Under the pieces are notes generated by a model that saw nothing but the letters and a program-made list of their open reading frames with translations, was not told the DNA's origin and made no database searches. A DNA stretch of 64,000 nucleotides, taken from positions 40,681,728 through 40,745,727 of the forward strand of contig NC_092115.1 in the NCBI RefSeq assembly GCF_045679555.1. The letters are read 5' to 3'. Shown piece by piece: positions 33,194-46,784 of the stretch. Numbering within the stretch: the first letter of the stretch is position 1; every line of letters begins with the position of its first letter. A program made the translations under genes and the position numbers. The DNA comes from Salvelinus alpinus (lineage: Eukaryota > Chordata > Actinopteri > Salmoniformes > Salmonidae).

Positions 33194-35741
33194 TCAGTCA
33201 GCTCCTCTGCTTATCATAAATGATTCCCACCTCACTGAACACTCTCTCGCTTGGGACCGAAGAAGTTGGGGGACAGAGAAACTTCTTTGCCAACGGAGCG
33301 AGTGATTGAAGTCTGTCCTCATTCTGCTTCCACCACTCCAAAGGCAAGCCGCTCTTTCTGTCAATGACAGGCTCTGTGAGGTAACGCTCAAACTCAATTT
33401 CAAAACTGCACTGGACTTCAGCCCTGCCCTCTTGGCTTCCAAGGATTCTAGCGTAGAGGCTGTCCACCAGACTGGGTGGCTGATCTACCTGGACTTTTTG
33501 CACCTGGATCTGCGTCCTCCTCTTCACTCGTCCCATCTGCTGTGGCTCTGGGATTTGGTTTCCTTAGTAGGTCAGACTCCTCCTTCAGCCACTCTTTTGC
33601 TTTCTCTAGTGCTGTCCCTGAGGTGAAGGCATAGCTCTTGTAACGTGGATCCAGGACAGTTGCCAGCACCAGGCACTTTGTCTCCTCGGCCTCGGAGAAC
33701 CTCCTTGTCAGACTGTCCAACATGGTCTTCCGTAAAGTTTTGATGCCTTGAGTAGAAGAACCCTCCTGCTGTAGCATCAGCTTCGGCACTGGGGATGAGG
33801 CATGCGGCTGTAGAGTTGGAGTGGCTCATCTCCAGTGTCACCTCCTCCATAGGTGCCAGTCTCTCAATTAGGTTAGATACAATGTCCCACTGTGCAGCAG
33901 ACAAACTGCTGATGTGTCCGTATTCACCTGCATACACATTCAGTGCACGCCTCTTATTCTGCCCTTGAGTTGCGTTCCCATGCAAAACTAGACAGATAGC
34001 TAACAACTAAGTCTTCAATAAAACTCCCAAGGCGTGACTTTTCTTGAATGAATATATTGAAAACGTTTGTTGTAAAACTGCAAAATACAGAAAATAATAT
34101 ACTTTAGTATTCAATTCACACCGACATATTGTAGCTGTACATTATACATTTGAAGTTGCATAAATACAAAGCACGTGCTAAGGTACCATGCATCTGGCAT
34201 GATGCCAAACATATAGCTAATTGTTACTCATATGGTAATTGGCTAACTCCTTTCATTACTCTAATAATGTACAACCATCTATGTAGAATAACAAAGCATA
34301 TTACACAAGAAACAGTAACAAAACTACAGTATTGTATATTTTACAATTCGTTTGCATGACGCACGAGCAAAGTAATACAGCTAACGGCATACATGAAAGG
34401 CATTGCAATTTGTGTGAGTAAATGCAACCAACCAACATTGATATGTAAGCAACTCTATCACTAGCTACATGCTTGAATCGAACTTACAAACAAATATTTT
34501 CCAAGGCTGAAGCGTGACAAGAAATAACTACACTGAAAGACCTGCACCGTAGCGTTGTTTTTAGCTGCTTCTATGCGTGCAGAACGAATTCTCTACTTCC
34601 TGTTTGCGTAGTCTTTCTAAGTACCAGAAAGCTCCACTAGGGGGCGAATAACACCATGGAACACAATGAAAATACATTTTAACCGTTGTAATAAAATAAT
34701 CTGTTACCTTCTAACAGGATGGCAGCACACCTCTGTTCAAACATTCTCTGCAACATTTGTAGTGTTGAGTTCCAGCGAGTTTGAACTGCTTGGATGATGC
34801 TGTGTTTGGGAAGGCCAAGCTTTTCCTGAATGGCCCTCAGCCTCTGTTTGGCCAGTACAGAGTGGTCAAAGTGAGTTGCACAGCTCTTAAACATGGCAAT
34901 AATGTCTAGCACAGCTCTCTGACTGGATAGGCCATCATTGATTACAAGTTGTAGGGTGTTTGTACTGCAGCTGAAGTATGGAAGATCTGCCAGTCTCATA
35001 CCTTTCACCATGTTTGCCCCACTGTCCCTGAGGACCAGCACTACTGGTCTGTGTGGATTTCCCAGTATTCCAACATGGTCAAAAACATCCCTCTGATGTA
35101 GTTTCCTGTGTGTGATCCAGTCATAGTCTTGACATTCAGCACAACCTGCTTTCTTGTCCAGACATTGTCAATGAAATGTCCAGTAAGGCTCATCAGGGAC
35201 TCTGTAGTGGCCTGACCAGCAGTCAGTTGTGAATGCCATGTGTGGAGCGTTGACTGGTGCCACCAGATTCTTCACAACTCTTTCATGTGTTTTATCTAGC
35301 ATTTCGGTGCGAAATAATTTTTCATCTTTGATCCTGTACCGGGGTTCAGCAAGAGTAATCAGCCACTGAAAACCAACCTCAGACACCACTGTGAATGGCT
35401 GGTTGTCAGTGGCAATCATCTCAATAATTGCTACATCCATCTTCTTGGCCCTTGGGTCTTTATCCTGTCATTTTGCTTCTTTATTAACAAGTTGTAAGAT
35501 TGTAGCCTGCGATGTCTGTGACGTGTCTGTATCACTTTTTCCGTTTGCTTTTTTCCTCATTGCCTCCTTTATGGGCTTCTGGGTGGGTGTAATTAAGGTG
35601 ATTCCACGGGTTAGTGGTATTTTTTGATTTAGCCGTTGCTGATCCCATGCTTACATCTTTATCACAAATAAGACACCTTGCTTTCCCTGGTGCCAATTCC
35701 ATGTAGTAGTCCCACACTGGTGCTCTGCTTTTCTCTGCCAT
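33194..35741 (-). pseudogene. hAT transposase (ZBED-like), broken
   Basis: N-terminal BED zinc finger (WDYYMELAPGKARCLICDKD ... HLNYTHPEAH, 35741-35560). The middle part has TTDCWSGHY, LRDSGANMVKGMRLADLPYF and VQTRWNSTLQMLQRMFEQ (35440-34709). The C-terminal hAT dimerisation domain has LPLEWWKQNEDRLQSLAPLA and PPTSSVPSERVFSEVG (33540-33194). 34707-33988 looks like an intron: on the minus strand AAG|GTAACA and CTATCTGTCTAG|TTTTG fit donor and acceptor, and the two sides read on naturally. At least one frameshift (after SKRKK, about 35535) and one in-frame stop (about 35467) are present, plus breaks around 35100 and 33780, so it is inactive. Such transposases cut and paste elements with 8-bp target duplications. 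Confidence 0.82.
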
Positions 35742-35743
35742 CT

Positions 35744-35888
<145 letters not shown>

Positions 35889-36039
35889 CTCTGAAGTGAC
35901 AGGGGTACTGATGAGTCTGCTTAGGAGACAAATACTCTCAACTGTTTGAATAATACAAATAGAGTTTAAGTTACCTGTGATGAATGTTGAAAACAAAAAA
36001 TGTAATTCATATATGCAGGAAATCCTATTTTAATAATGG

Positions 36040-36440
36040 ACATGGTAAGAATCGACTACCAAAGTGTGAGTCATAATCCCCATGACACCTAGCAAAATTT
36101 GAAAAGCAGTTCCTTCATTCATTTATTCCATAGGATATTTCTAGATTCACTTAAAATAAGGTCTGTTTCATGTAGGCTTACACCACCTTGCCAATTTTCT
36201 AACTGTGTAGATATCCATAGGATAAGGTAACTCTGATCAATATAAGCGAAGATAATTTTTTTGTGGATTGATGAAAATATGTTGACAAACGTTACCTTAT
36301 CCTAGTGAGATTTACACGGGTATCAAAACGCAGAGGCGGTTTAAGCCTGCACGAAACACCGACCTTATTTGAAGTAGATCAAGACCTCTATGGAAGAAAT
36401 GAACGGTAAAATAACGAAGGAACCCCTTTCAAGTTCAGCC
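36040..36440. repeat. Unclassified dispersed repeat inside hAT 1
   Basis: Contains ACCAAAGTGTGAGTCATAAT and an inverted pair ATAGGATAAGGTAAC / GTTACCTTATCCTAG about 80 bp apart. I recognise the opening phrase as a frequent salmonid repeat but cannot classify it. Confidence 0.35.
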
Positions 36441-36651
36441 GCGTGTTATTATAGGAATTATGACGCGTAGACTATTTTTCTCTAAACCATATACCTTTGA
36501 CTATTACGAGCCTGCTGCTGCCTACCACCGCTCAGTCAGACTGCTCTATCAAGTATCAAATCATAGACTTAACTATAATATAATAAACACACAAATACGA
36601 GCCTTAAGTCATTATGGTCAAATCCGGAAACTATCATTTCAGGGGGTAACC

Positions 36652-37040
36652 TGTGGCGGATGAATCAGAATTAGTTTGGTAACATAGATAAATAAGATGT
36701 TTTATCTGCATAATATGTTTATGTGAGATACTTGTCATTAGAATATATCCTTTAAGACTATATTGTTGGCAGTTGCACTTTTCCCTCGGCTAGGGCTCAG
36801 TCACTTGGGGCCCAGAGAGGGGAGAGGTCAGGCTTGTCTTTCACATGTCCCTGGTGCTATGCAGCATATCAGAAAGGGAAGAGGACAGAATGGAACATTG
36901 TCTTCATATGTGAATGTGTCTTTACCTATTCTTAAACCATGTGAAGGGATGGCGTGTTTAATGGGGAACCAATTACTTGTCTCCACAATGTCTGTGCACC
37001 AGTCACTCGTGTGCCATCGTGTGGTGATTTCACCCACCCT
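36652..37040. mobile_element. LTR fragment, same family as the solo LTR at 42755
   Basis: Begins TGTGGCGGATGAATCAGAAT and follows the 42755-43030 LTR through ACTTGGGGCCCAGAGAGGGG and AACATTGTCTTCATATGTGA. The second half is missing; a minisatellite follows. It is a fossil LTR piece, moderately diverged from its sister. No internal genes. Confidence 0.75.
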
Positions 37041-37568
37041 GAGACCTACACTACTGTTATCCTAGCCCCACCCACCCTGAGACCTACACTACTGTTATCC
37101 TAGCCCCACTCACCCTGAGACCTACACTACTGTTATCCTAGCCCCACCCACCCTGAGACCTACACTACTGTCATCCTAGCCCCACTCACCCTGAGACCTA
37201 CACTACTGTTATCCTAGCCCCACCCACCCTGAGACCTACACTTCTGTTATCCTAGCCCCACCCACCCTGAGACCTACACTACTGTTATCCTAGCCCCACC
37301 CACCCTGAGACCTACACTACTGTTATCCTAGCCCCACCCACCCTGAGACCTACACTACTGTTATCCTAGCCCCACTCACCCTGAGACCTACACTACTGTT
37401 ATCCTAGCCCCACTCACCCTGAGACCTACACTACTGTTATCCTAGCCCCACTCACCCTGAGACCTACACTACTGTTATCCTAGCCCCACTCACCCTGAGA
37501 CCTACACTACTGTTATCCTCACCCCACCCACCCTGAGACCTACACTACTGTTATCCTAGCCCCACCAA
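37026..37568. repeat. 38-bp minisatellite, about 14 units
   Basis: The unit is CCCACCCACCCTGAGACCTA plus CACTACTGTTATCCTAGC. Units are almost identical (CCC/CTC variants). Confidence 0.93.
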
Positions 37569-37664
37569 GATCATGGTATTGGTAGGATAATGGCTGCGGC
37601 TTTGTGGGTATGAAGTGCTGTTATGAACAGAGGCTGCATCACAGGTCAGCCAGACAGGGATTGT

Positions 37665-38153
37665 TACACCGACACCAATGACATCAGCTGTTACACCCAC
37701 ACCAATGACCAAGGACATCAGCTGTTACACCCACACCAATGACCAAGGACATCAGCTGTTACACCCACACCAATGACATCAGCTGTTACACCCACACCAA
37801 TGATCAAGGACATCAGCTGTTACACCCACACCAATGACCAAGGACATCAGCTGTTACACCCACACCAATGACCAAGGACATCAGCTGTTACACCCACACC
37901 AATGACCAAGGACATCAGCTGTTACACCCACACCAATGACCAAGGACATCAGCTGTTACACCCACACCAATGACATCAGCTGTTACACCCACACCAATGA
38001 CCAAGGACATCAGCTGTTAGACCCACACCAATGACCAAGGACATCAGCTGTTACACCCACACCAATGATCAAGGAACATCAGCTGTTACACCCACACCAA
38101 TGACCAAGGACATCAGCTGTTACACCCACACCAATGACCAAGGACATCAGCTG
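37665..38153. repeat. 34-bp minisatellite with 25-bp variants
   Basis: The unit is TTACACCCACACCAATGACC plus AAGGACATCAGCTG. Several units lack the 9-bp CCAAGGACA block, giving two length classes in one array. Confidence 0.93.
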
Positions 38154-38530
38154 CAAATCTGTGCAATATCAGACTAAATTAGAGTAACAACAGAATAAAA
38201 CAGACAAATAGGGAATGTTCAATTACCCAAAAAGACACTATAAGAATCAACACTTTATTTAATATCATAAAGAACACCTGTGGAAATGGGCAGTGGGTTT
38301 AGACATCCATCTGACTCCAAAACAAGACATGATTGAATAGTTGAATAGCGTCTAATCCAAATAATCAGCACAATGTCAGGTGTTAGTGCAGGGTTGGAAC
38401 AGAAACCTGCACACCCAGTAGCTAGATCTCTAGCAGCATGGTTGGCCATGCATTTTCTAGGTCTATGCATCGTTGCTTTAACAGTATTGGTGTAGTCATA
38501 CGACTTATTCTAACAGTAAACCAATAGCAT
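38154..38530. other. No recognised feature
   Basis: Unique-looking sequence between the minisatellite and a Tc1 fragment. The small minus-strand frame at 38255-38470 has no recognisable domain. Confidence 0.4.
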
Positions 38531-38534
38531 ATTC

Positions 38535-39497
38535 AGAGCATTTAGAAAGTATTCAGACCCCTTGACTTTTTCCACATTTTCTTACGTTACAGCCTTATTC
38601 TAAAATATATTAAATAATATTTTGTTCATCATTAATCTACACACAATACCACATAATGACAAAGCGAAAAACAGAAATACGTTATTTACATAAGTATTCA
38701 GACCCTTTGCTATGAGACTCGAAATTGAGCTCAGGTGCATCTTGTTTCCATTGATCATCCTTGAGATGTTTCTACAACTTGATTGAGGTCCACCTGCGGT
38801 AAATTCAATTGGACATGATTTGGGCACACACCTGTCTATATAAGGTCCCACAGTTGACAGTGCATGTCAGAACAAAAACCAAGCCATGAGGTCGAAGGAA
38901 TTGTCCGTAGAGCTCTGAGACAGGATTGTGTCGAGGCACAGATCTGGGGAAGGGTACCAAAAAATGTCTGCAGTATTGAAAGTCCCCAAGAACACAGTGG
39001 CCTCCATCATTCTTAAATGGAAGATGTTTGGAACCACCGAGACTCTTCAAACAGAGCAATCAGGGGAGAAGGGCCTTGTTCAAGGATGTGACCAAGAACC
39101 CGCTGGTCACTCTGACAGAGCTCCAGAGTTCCTCTGTGGAGATGGAAGAATCTTCCAGAAGTACAACCATCTATACAGCACTCCAACAATCAGGCCTTTA
39201 TGATAGAGTGGCCAGATGGAAGTCACTCCTCAGTAAAAGGCACATGACAGCCCACTTGGAGTTTGCCAAAAGGCACCTAAAGAACTCTGACGATTAGAAA
39301 CAAGATTCTCTGGTCTGATGAAACCAAGATTGAACTCTTTGGCCTGAATGCCAAGCATCACGTCTGGAGGAAACCAGGCACCATCCCTACGGTGAAGCAT
39401 GGTGGTGGCAGCATCATGCTGTGGGGATGTTTTCAGTGGCAAGGACTGGCAGACTAGTCAGGATCGAGGGAAAGATGAACGGAGCAAAGTACAAAGA
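38535..39497 (+). mobile_element. Tc1-like element, 5' two-thirds, joined to an L2 LINE
   Basis: The terminal region AGAAAGTATTCAGACCCCTT is followed by transposase pieces from MRSKELSVEL (38886): [54 protein letters not shown], and [17 protein letters not shown] up to 39497. Several frameshifts are present. The rest of the element is absent: at 39498 L2 sequence begins. Confidence 0.85.
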
Positions 39498-41287
39498 TGT
39501 TTCTACTGATGAAGCTCAGTATCTTTTTGATACTGTCGCAAAGCTAACTAAAAAGCAGCATTCCCCAAGTGAGGATGCGTTTCACTTCAGCAGTAATAAA
39601 TTCATGAATTTCTTTGAGGAAAAGATCATGGTCATTAGAAAGCAAATTACGGACTCCTCTTTAAATCTGCGTATTCCTCCAAAGCTCAGCTGTCCTGAGT
39701 CTGCACAACTCTGCCAGGACCTAGGATCAAGAGAGACACTCAAGTGTTTTAGTACTATATCTCTTGACACAATGATGAAAATAATCATGGTCTCTAAACC
39801 TTCAAGCTGCATACTGGACCCTATTCCAACTAAACTACTGAAAGAGCTGCTTCCTGTGCTTGGCCCTCCTATGTTGAACATAATAAACGGCTCTCTATCC
39901 ACCGGATGTGTACCAAACTCACTAAAAGTGGCAGTGAAAAAGCCAAACCTTGACCCAGAAAATATAAAAAACTATCGGCCTATATCGAATCTTCCATTCC
40001 TCTCAAAAAAATTGGAAAAAGCTGTTGCGCAGCAACTCACTGCCTTCCTGAAGACAAACAATGTATACGAAATACTTCAGTCTGGTTTTAGACCCCATCA
40101 TAGCACTGAGACTGCACTTGTGAAAGTGGTAAATTACCTTTTAATGGCGTCAGACCGAGGCTCTGCATCTGTCCTCGTGCTCCTAGACCTTAGTGCTGCC
40201 TTTGATACCATCGATCACCACATTCTTTTGGAGAGATTGGAAACCCAAATTGTTTTTCACGGACAAGTTCTGGCCTGGTTTAGATCTTATCTGTTGGAAA
40301 GATATCAGTTCGTCTCTGTGAATGGTTTGTCCTCTGACAAATCAACTGTACATTTCGGTGTTCCTCAAGGTTCCGTTTTAGGACCACTATTGTTTTCACT
40401 ATATATTTTACCTCTTGGGGATGTCATTCGAAAACATAATGTTAACTTTCACTGCTATGCGGATGACACACAGCTGTACATTTCAATGAAACATGGTGAA
40501 GCCCCAAAATTGCCCTCGCTAGAAGCCTGTGTTTCAGACATAAGGAAGTGGATGGCTGAAAACGTTCTACTTTTAAACTCGGACAAAACAAAGATGCTTG
40601 TTCTAGGTCCCAAGAAACAAAGAGATCTTCTGTTGAATCTGACAATTAATCTTGATGGTTGTAAAGTCGTCTCAAATTAAAACTGAGAAGGACCTCGGCG
40701 TTACTCTGGACCCTGATCTCTCTTTTGACGAACATATCAAGACAGCTTTTTACCATCTACGTAACATTGCAAAAATCAGAAACTTTCTGTCCAAAAATTA
40801 TGCAGAAAAATTAATCCATGCTTTTGTTACTTCTAGGTTAGACTACTGCAATGCTCTACTTTCCGGCTACCCAGATAAAGCACTAAATAAACTTCAGTTA
40901 GTGCTAAATACAGCTGCTAGAATCCTGACTAGAACCCCAAAAAATTATCATATTACTCCAGTGCTAGCCTCCCTACACTGGCTTCCTGTTAAGGCAAGGG
41001 CTGATTTCAAGGTGTTACTGCTAACCTACAAAGCATTACATGGGCTTGCTCCTACCTATCTTTCCGATTTGGTCCTGCCGTACATACCTACACGTACGCT
41101 ACGGTCACAAGACGCAGGCCTCCTAATTGTCCCTAGAATTTCTAAGCAAACAGCTGGAGGCAGGGCTTTCTCCTATAGATCTCAATTTTTATGGAATCGT
41201 CTGCCTACCCATGTGAGAGACGCAGACTCGGTCTCAACTTTTAAGTCTTTACTGAAGACTCATCTCTTCAGTGGGTCATATGATTGA
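39498..41287 (+). pseudogene. L2 LINE reverse transcriptase, one frameshift
   Basis: The frame has [65 protein letters not shown], motif [17 protein letters not shown], motif [19 protein letters not shown] and motif [11 protein letters not shown], so the polymerase core is intact. A frameshift near 40665 moves the C-terminal part into the next frame (EKDLGVTLDPDLSFDEHIKT ... RLDYCNALLSG ... ASLHWLPVKARADFKVLLLT ... HVRDADSVSTFKSLLKTHLF). The open frame starts upstream in Tc1 sequence (ATG 39427), so a chance Tc1-RT fusion frame exists. Confidence 0.9.
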
Positions 41288-42437
41288 GTGTAGTCTGGCC
41301 CAGGAGTGTGAAGGTGAACGGAAAGGCTCTGGAGCAACGAACCGCCCTTGCTGTCTCTGCCTGGCCGGTTCCCCTCTCTCCACTGGGATTCTCTGCCTCT
41401 AACCCTATTACAGGGGCTGAGTCACTGGCTTACTGGTGCTCTTTCATGCCGTCCCTAGGAGGGGTGCGTCACTTGAGTGGGTTGAGTCACTGACGTGATC
41501 TTCCTGTCTGAGTTGGCGCCCCCCCTTGGGTTGTGCCGTGGCGGAGATCTTTGTGGGCTATACTCAGCCTTGTCTCAGGATGGTAAGTTGGTGGTTGAAG
41601 ATATCCATCTAGTGGTGTGGGGGCTGTGCTTTGGCAAAGTGGGTGGGGTTATATCCTTCCTGTTTGGCCCTGTCCAGGGGTATCATTGGATGGGGCCACA
41701 GTGTCTCCTGACCCCTCCTGTCTCAGCCTCCAGTATTTATGCTGCGGTAGTTAATGTGTCGGGGGGCTAGGGTCAGTTTGTTATATCTGGAGTACTTTTC
41801 CTGTCTTATCCGGTGTCCTGTGTGAATTTAAGTATGCTCTCTCTAATTCTCTCTTTCTTTCTCTCTCTCGGAGGACCTGAGCCCTAGGACCATGCCTCAG
41901 GACGACCTGGCATGATGACTCCTTACTGTCCCCAGTCCACCTGGCCGTGCTGCTGCTCCAGTTTCAACTGTTCTGCCTGCGGCTATGGAACCCTGACCTG
42001 TTCACCGGACGTGCTACCTGTCCCAGACCTGCTGTTTTCAACTCTCTAGAGACCGCAGGAGCGGTAGAGATACTCTTAATGATCGGCTATGAAAAGCCAA
42101 CTGATATTTACTCCTGAGGTGCTGACTTGCTGCACCCTCAACAACAACTGTGATTATTATTATTTGACCATGCTGGTCATTTATGAACATTTGAACATCT
42201 TGGCCATGTTCTGTTATAATCTCCACCCGGCACAGCCAGAAGAGGACTGGCCACCCCTCATAGCCTGGTTCCTCTCTAGGTTTCTTCCTAGGTTTTGGCC
42301 TTTCTAGGGAGTTGTTCCTAGCCACCGTGCTTCTACACCTGCATTGCTTGCTGTTTGGGGTTTTAGGCTGGGTTTCTGTACAGCACTTTGAGATATCAGC
42401 TGATGTAAGAAGGGCTATATAAATACATTTGATTTGA
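39498..42437 (+). mobile_element. 5'-truncated L2-clade LINE
   Basis: RT frame 39498-40680 and 40652-41287, then a 1.15-kb 3'UTR ending GGGCTATATAAATACATTTG ATTTGAT. The 3'UTR holds the CTAGAGACCGCAGGAGCGG block that recurs inverted at 3925-4190 and 7366-7812; its last 110 bp recur at 28410-28522. The endonuclease is missing. Confidence 0.92.
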
Positions 42438-42754
42438 TATACATATCACACTGAAATCAATAGAACAGGGGGCAAACAATTAGGGTTCTACATTGTGACA
42501 TTAATTAATTGATATCATGAAACAACTCCTTCATGTATGTATTTTCTGATGTTTGATCAGAGTAGCTCTTGTCACATTGATCACAGCTGTAAGGTTTCTC
42601 TCCTGTGTGTGTTCTCTGGTGTACAATAAGACTGCTAGATTTAGTTAAACTCTTCCCACATTGATTACAGCTATAAGATTTATCTCTTGTGTGTTTTCTC
42701 TGGTGTGATAACAGGCTGCCTAAGTGAGTAAAACTCTTCCCACATTGAGTACAG

Positions 42755-43823
<1,069 letters not shown>

Positions 43824-44174
43824 TTAATCTTAAATAACTCATCCCACAATCAAAACAGTGGTGAGATTTCTTTCCAGTGTGAAGTCTCAGGTGTACTTTT
43901 AGTGAATTTGATCTTGAGAAACTCTTCCCGCAGTCAGAGCAGCAGTATGATTTCTCTCCTGTGTGTACTCGCTGGTGTATTTTAAGATCTGATGAAGATT
44001 TGCAACGTTTCCCACAGTCAGAGCAGCAAATAGATTTATTCCCTGTGGGTCTCTGCTGGTGTTTGAGGTGTTCTGATGTGGAGAGACTCTGCTCTGCTTC
44101 GTCAGCATCATGATGTTGTTGAGGCTCCCCAGAGGATCCATGATAGTCCCGTCTCTCTCCTGTGTGAACAACAA

Positions 44175-44802
44175 GTCAGACAGGTGGTTTAAGGCCTACA
44201 AAAGCAGAAATTCACTGTAAAAGGTGATGCCAACAGCGTAGCCATGATGTTGTACAAACAATTGACGTCTGTAATGAATGTTAGAATTATTTGACAATTG
44301 TCTTAAGACAGTCAAGTCAGAAACTATAGTCATATTTTGTCTTGTTTTCACATTAGTATTAACATCGATGATTGTAGACTAGAAATAATTTATTCAAGTT
44401 GTTGAAATCCTAAGCAGTGTGCCAGACGACTTTTGGTCTCCAATATAGGCCCCTTTCTGTGTTTGCTAAAATTGGCGCACGAGGGTGATGCACACGCAAT
44501 TTGTTTGCAGAAACTCCTCCCTGCTAGTGCGGAAACCACTAGTTATACCAATACCATAGACCTACTGTAGGACCCATAACTTCACCTAACAACAATATAG
44601 ACCTAGGACTATAAATAATTTAATATTTCAGGTGAAACATGGAAACTAAAATGTCTTTGTCATGACATTTCATAACCGGATCACCAGATAATTTTGTCAA
44701 TAATTCCACTAGGCTACTCCTTAATGTGTTGTCATTCTAAATGTCCTGAATAAAGGAAAATAGCTGTGTGTTGTACAATAGCCTATCCATCAAGGAACAG
44801 TT
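44175..44802. other. Intron of the zinc-finger pseudogene, nothing recognised
   Basis: AT-rich sequence between the finger exon acceptor and the hAT element. No repeat or frame I can name. Confidence 0.4.
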
Positions 44803-45927
44803 CTCTACACTAGAGGTCGACCGATTATGATTTTTCAACGCCGATACCGATTATTGGAGGACCAAAAAAGCCGATACCGATTAATCGGACGATTTTTATA
44901 TATATACACGTGTAATAATGACAATTACAACAATACTGAATGAACAATGAACACTTTTATTTTAACTTAATATAATACATCAATAAAATCAATTTAGTCT
45001 CAAATAAATAATGAAACATGTTCAATTTGGTTTTAATAATGCAAAAACAAATTGTTGGAGAAGAAAGTAAAAGTGCAATATGTGTCATGTAAAAAAGCTA
45101 ACGTTTAAGTTCCTTGCTCAGAACATGAGAACATATGAAAGCTGGTGGTTCCTTTTAACACGAGTCTTCAATATTCCCAGGTAAGAAGTTTTAGGTTGTA
45201 GTTATTATAGGAATTATAGGACTATTTCTCTCTATACCATTTGTATTTCATATACCTTTGACTATTGGATGTTCTAATAGGTACTTGAGTATTGCCAGCC
45301 TAATCTCGGGAGTTGATAGGCTTGAAGTCATAAACAGCGCAATGCTTGAAGCATTGCAAAGAGCTGCTGGCAAACGCAGTAAAGTGCTGTTTTAATGAAT
45401 GATTACGAGCCTGCTGCTGCCTACCACCACTCAGTCAGACTGCTCTATCAAATCATAGACTTAATTATAATATAATAACACACAGAAATACGAGCCGTAG
45501 GTCATTAATATGGTCAAATACGGAAACTATAATTTTGAAAACAAAATGTTTATTCTTTCAGTGAAATACGGAACTGTTCCATATTTTATCTAACGGGTGG
45601 CATCCATAAGTCTAAATATTGCTGTTACATTGCACAACCTTCAATGTTATGTCATAATTACGTAAAATTCTGGCAAATTAGTTCGCAACGAGCCAGGCGG
45701 CCCAAACTGTTGCATACAATTTCTTCCAAGATGGCATAGCAGTTCAGACGTCATTTTGCCCTCGTATTGTCGTGTCCTGTATATATATATATTTACACCT
45801 TTCTTCGCATATCTTTTATATATTTTATTATCCAAGAACTCAACTACAAAAAGCTTTCCTGCAACCCGCCTCACCAATTACAGAAAAAAAGTATTATTTA
45901 CCTCAAATCTGAAAATTCACAATTGAA

Positions 45928-46075
45928 GCTAGCCAGAAGCTAACCAGAAGCTAGCCAGAAGCTAACCAGAAGCTAGCCAGAAGCTAACCAGAAGCTAGCC
46001 AGAAGCTAACCAGAAGCTAGCCAGAAGCTAACCAGAAGCTAGCCAGAAGCTAACCAGAAACTACCCAGAAGTTAG
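45928..46075 (+). repeat. 22-bp minisatellite in LINE 5'UTR
   Basis: About 6.5 units of AGCTAGCCAGAAGCTAACCA GA. It lies between the LINE 5' end and its ORF; such 5' arrays act as promoter units in some LINEs, but that is not shown here. Confidence 0.9.
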
Positions 46076-46784
46076 CCGGTTTACTGGCTAACGTTAGTAT
46101 TTCAACTACCCACGTTTTGTGGTCATCAGCTATTCCTTTAGCTCGATAATCTATCGGCACTTTTGTACAACGCGACTCAGACCAGAACATACCGGACCTA
46201 TTTTTCTCAATATCCCCGGATTTCAACCGCAAGCTCTGGACATTTACACCTTGATTTCGCAGCTAGCTAGCTGCAAACCGTGTGACTATTGGCTTACGTC
46301 GATCCCGGAGCAAACTTAAATTATTCCGGAGCTAACCAGCTGAAGAGTTCCATCAGCCATTCCTGGGCTACAATCACCTATCCGGACCCGTTTTTTACTA
46401 CAAATGCGGAGCCCCACCGGGCCTTCACGACTGACTACCGACGTTATCTGCCCGAGGGAGTTATCCAACTGGCACCTCCGTCGCGACGTTACCTGAACGC
46501 TCATCTGGGGCCCGCTAATCGTTAGCTGTCTTATCGGCTGCTATCTGAATAAGTATATCGGACAATTTTTCTTGGGTCACTATATCTATTTTGCCAATTG
46601 GATTGATCCCCTCTACCACACAGAACCCCACTAATCTACCGACGGAAACGCACGAGGTGACTAAAAATAGACCTCCATCCTATGCTATCTTGCTACCGAT
46701 AGCCAGCTACCCGGCCAGCTGTCTGGATCGCCGTGACCCCAACCAACCTCTACTCACTGGACCCTTATGATCACTCGATAAAGC

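Noticed and set aside
34020-34700. Unrelated insertion inside the hAT transposase
   Set aside because: It has fitting donor and acceptor on the minus strand and joins the coding parts smoothly, so an intron is simpler; no terminal repeats are seen.
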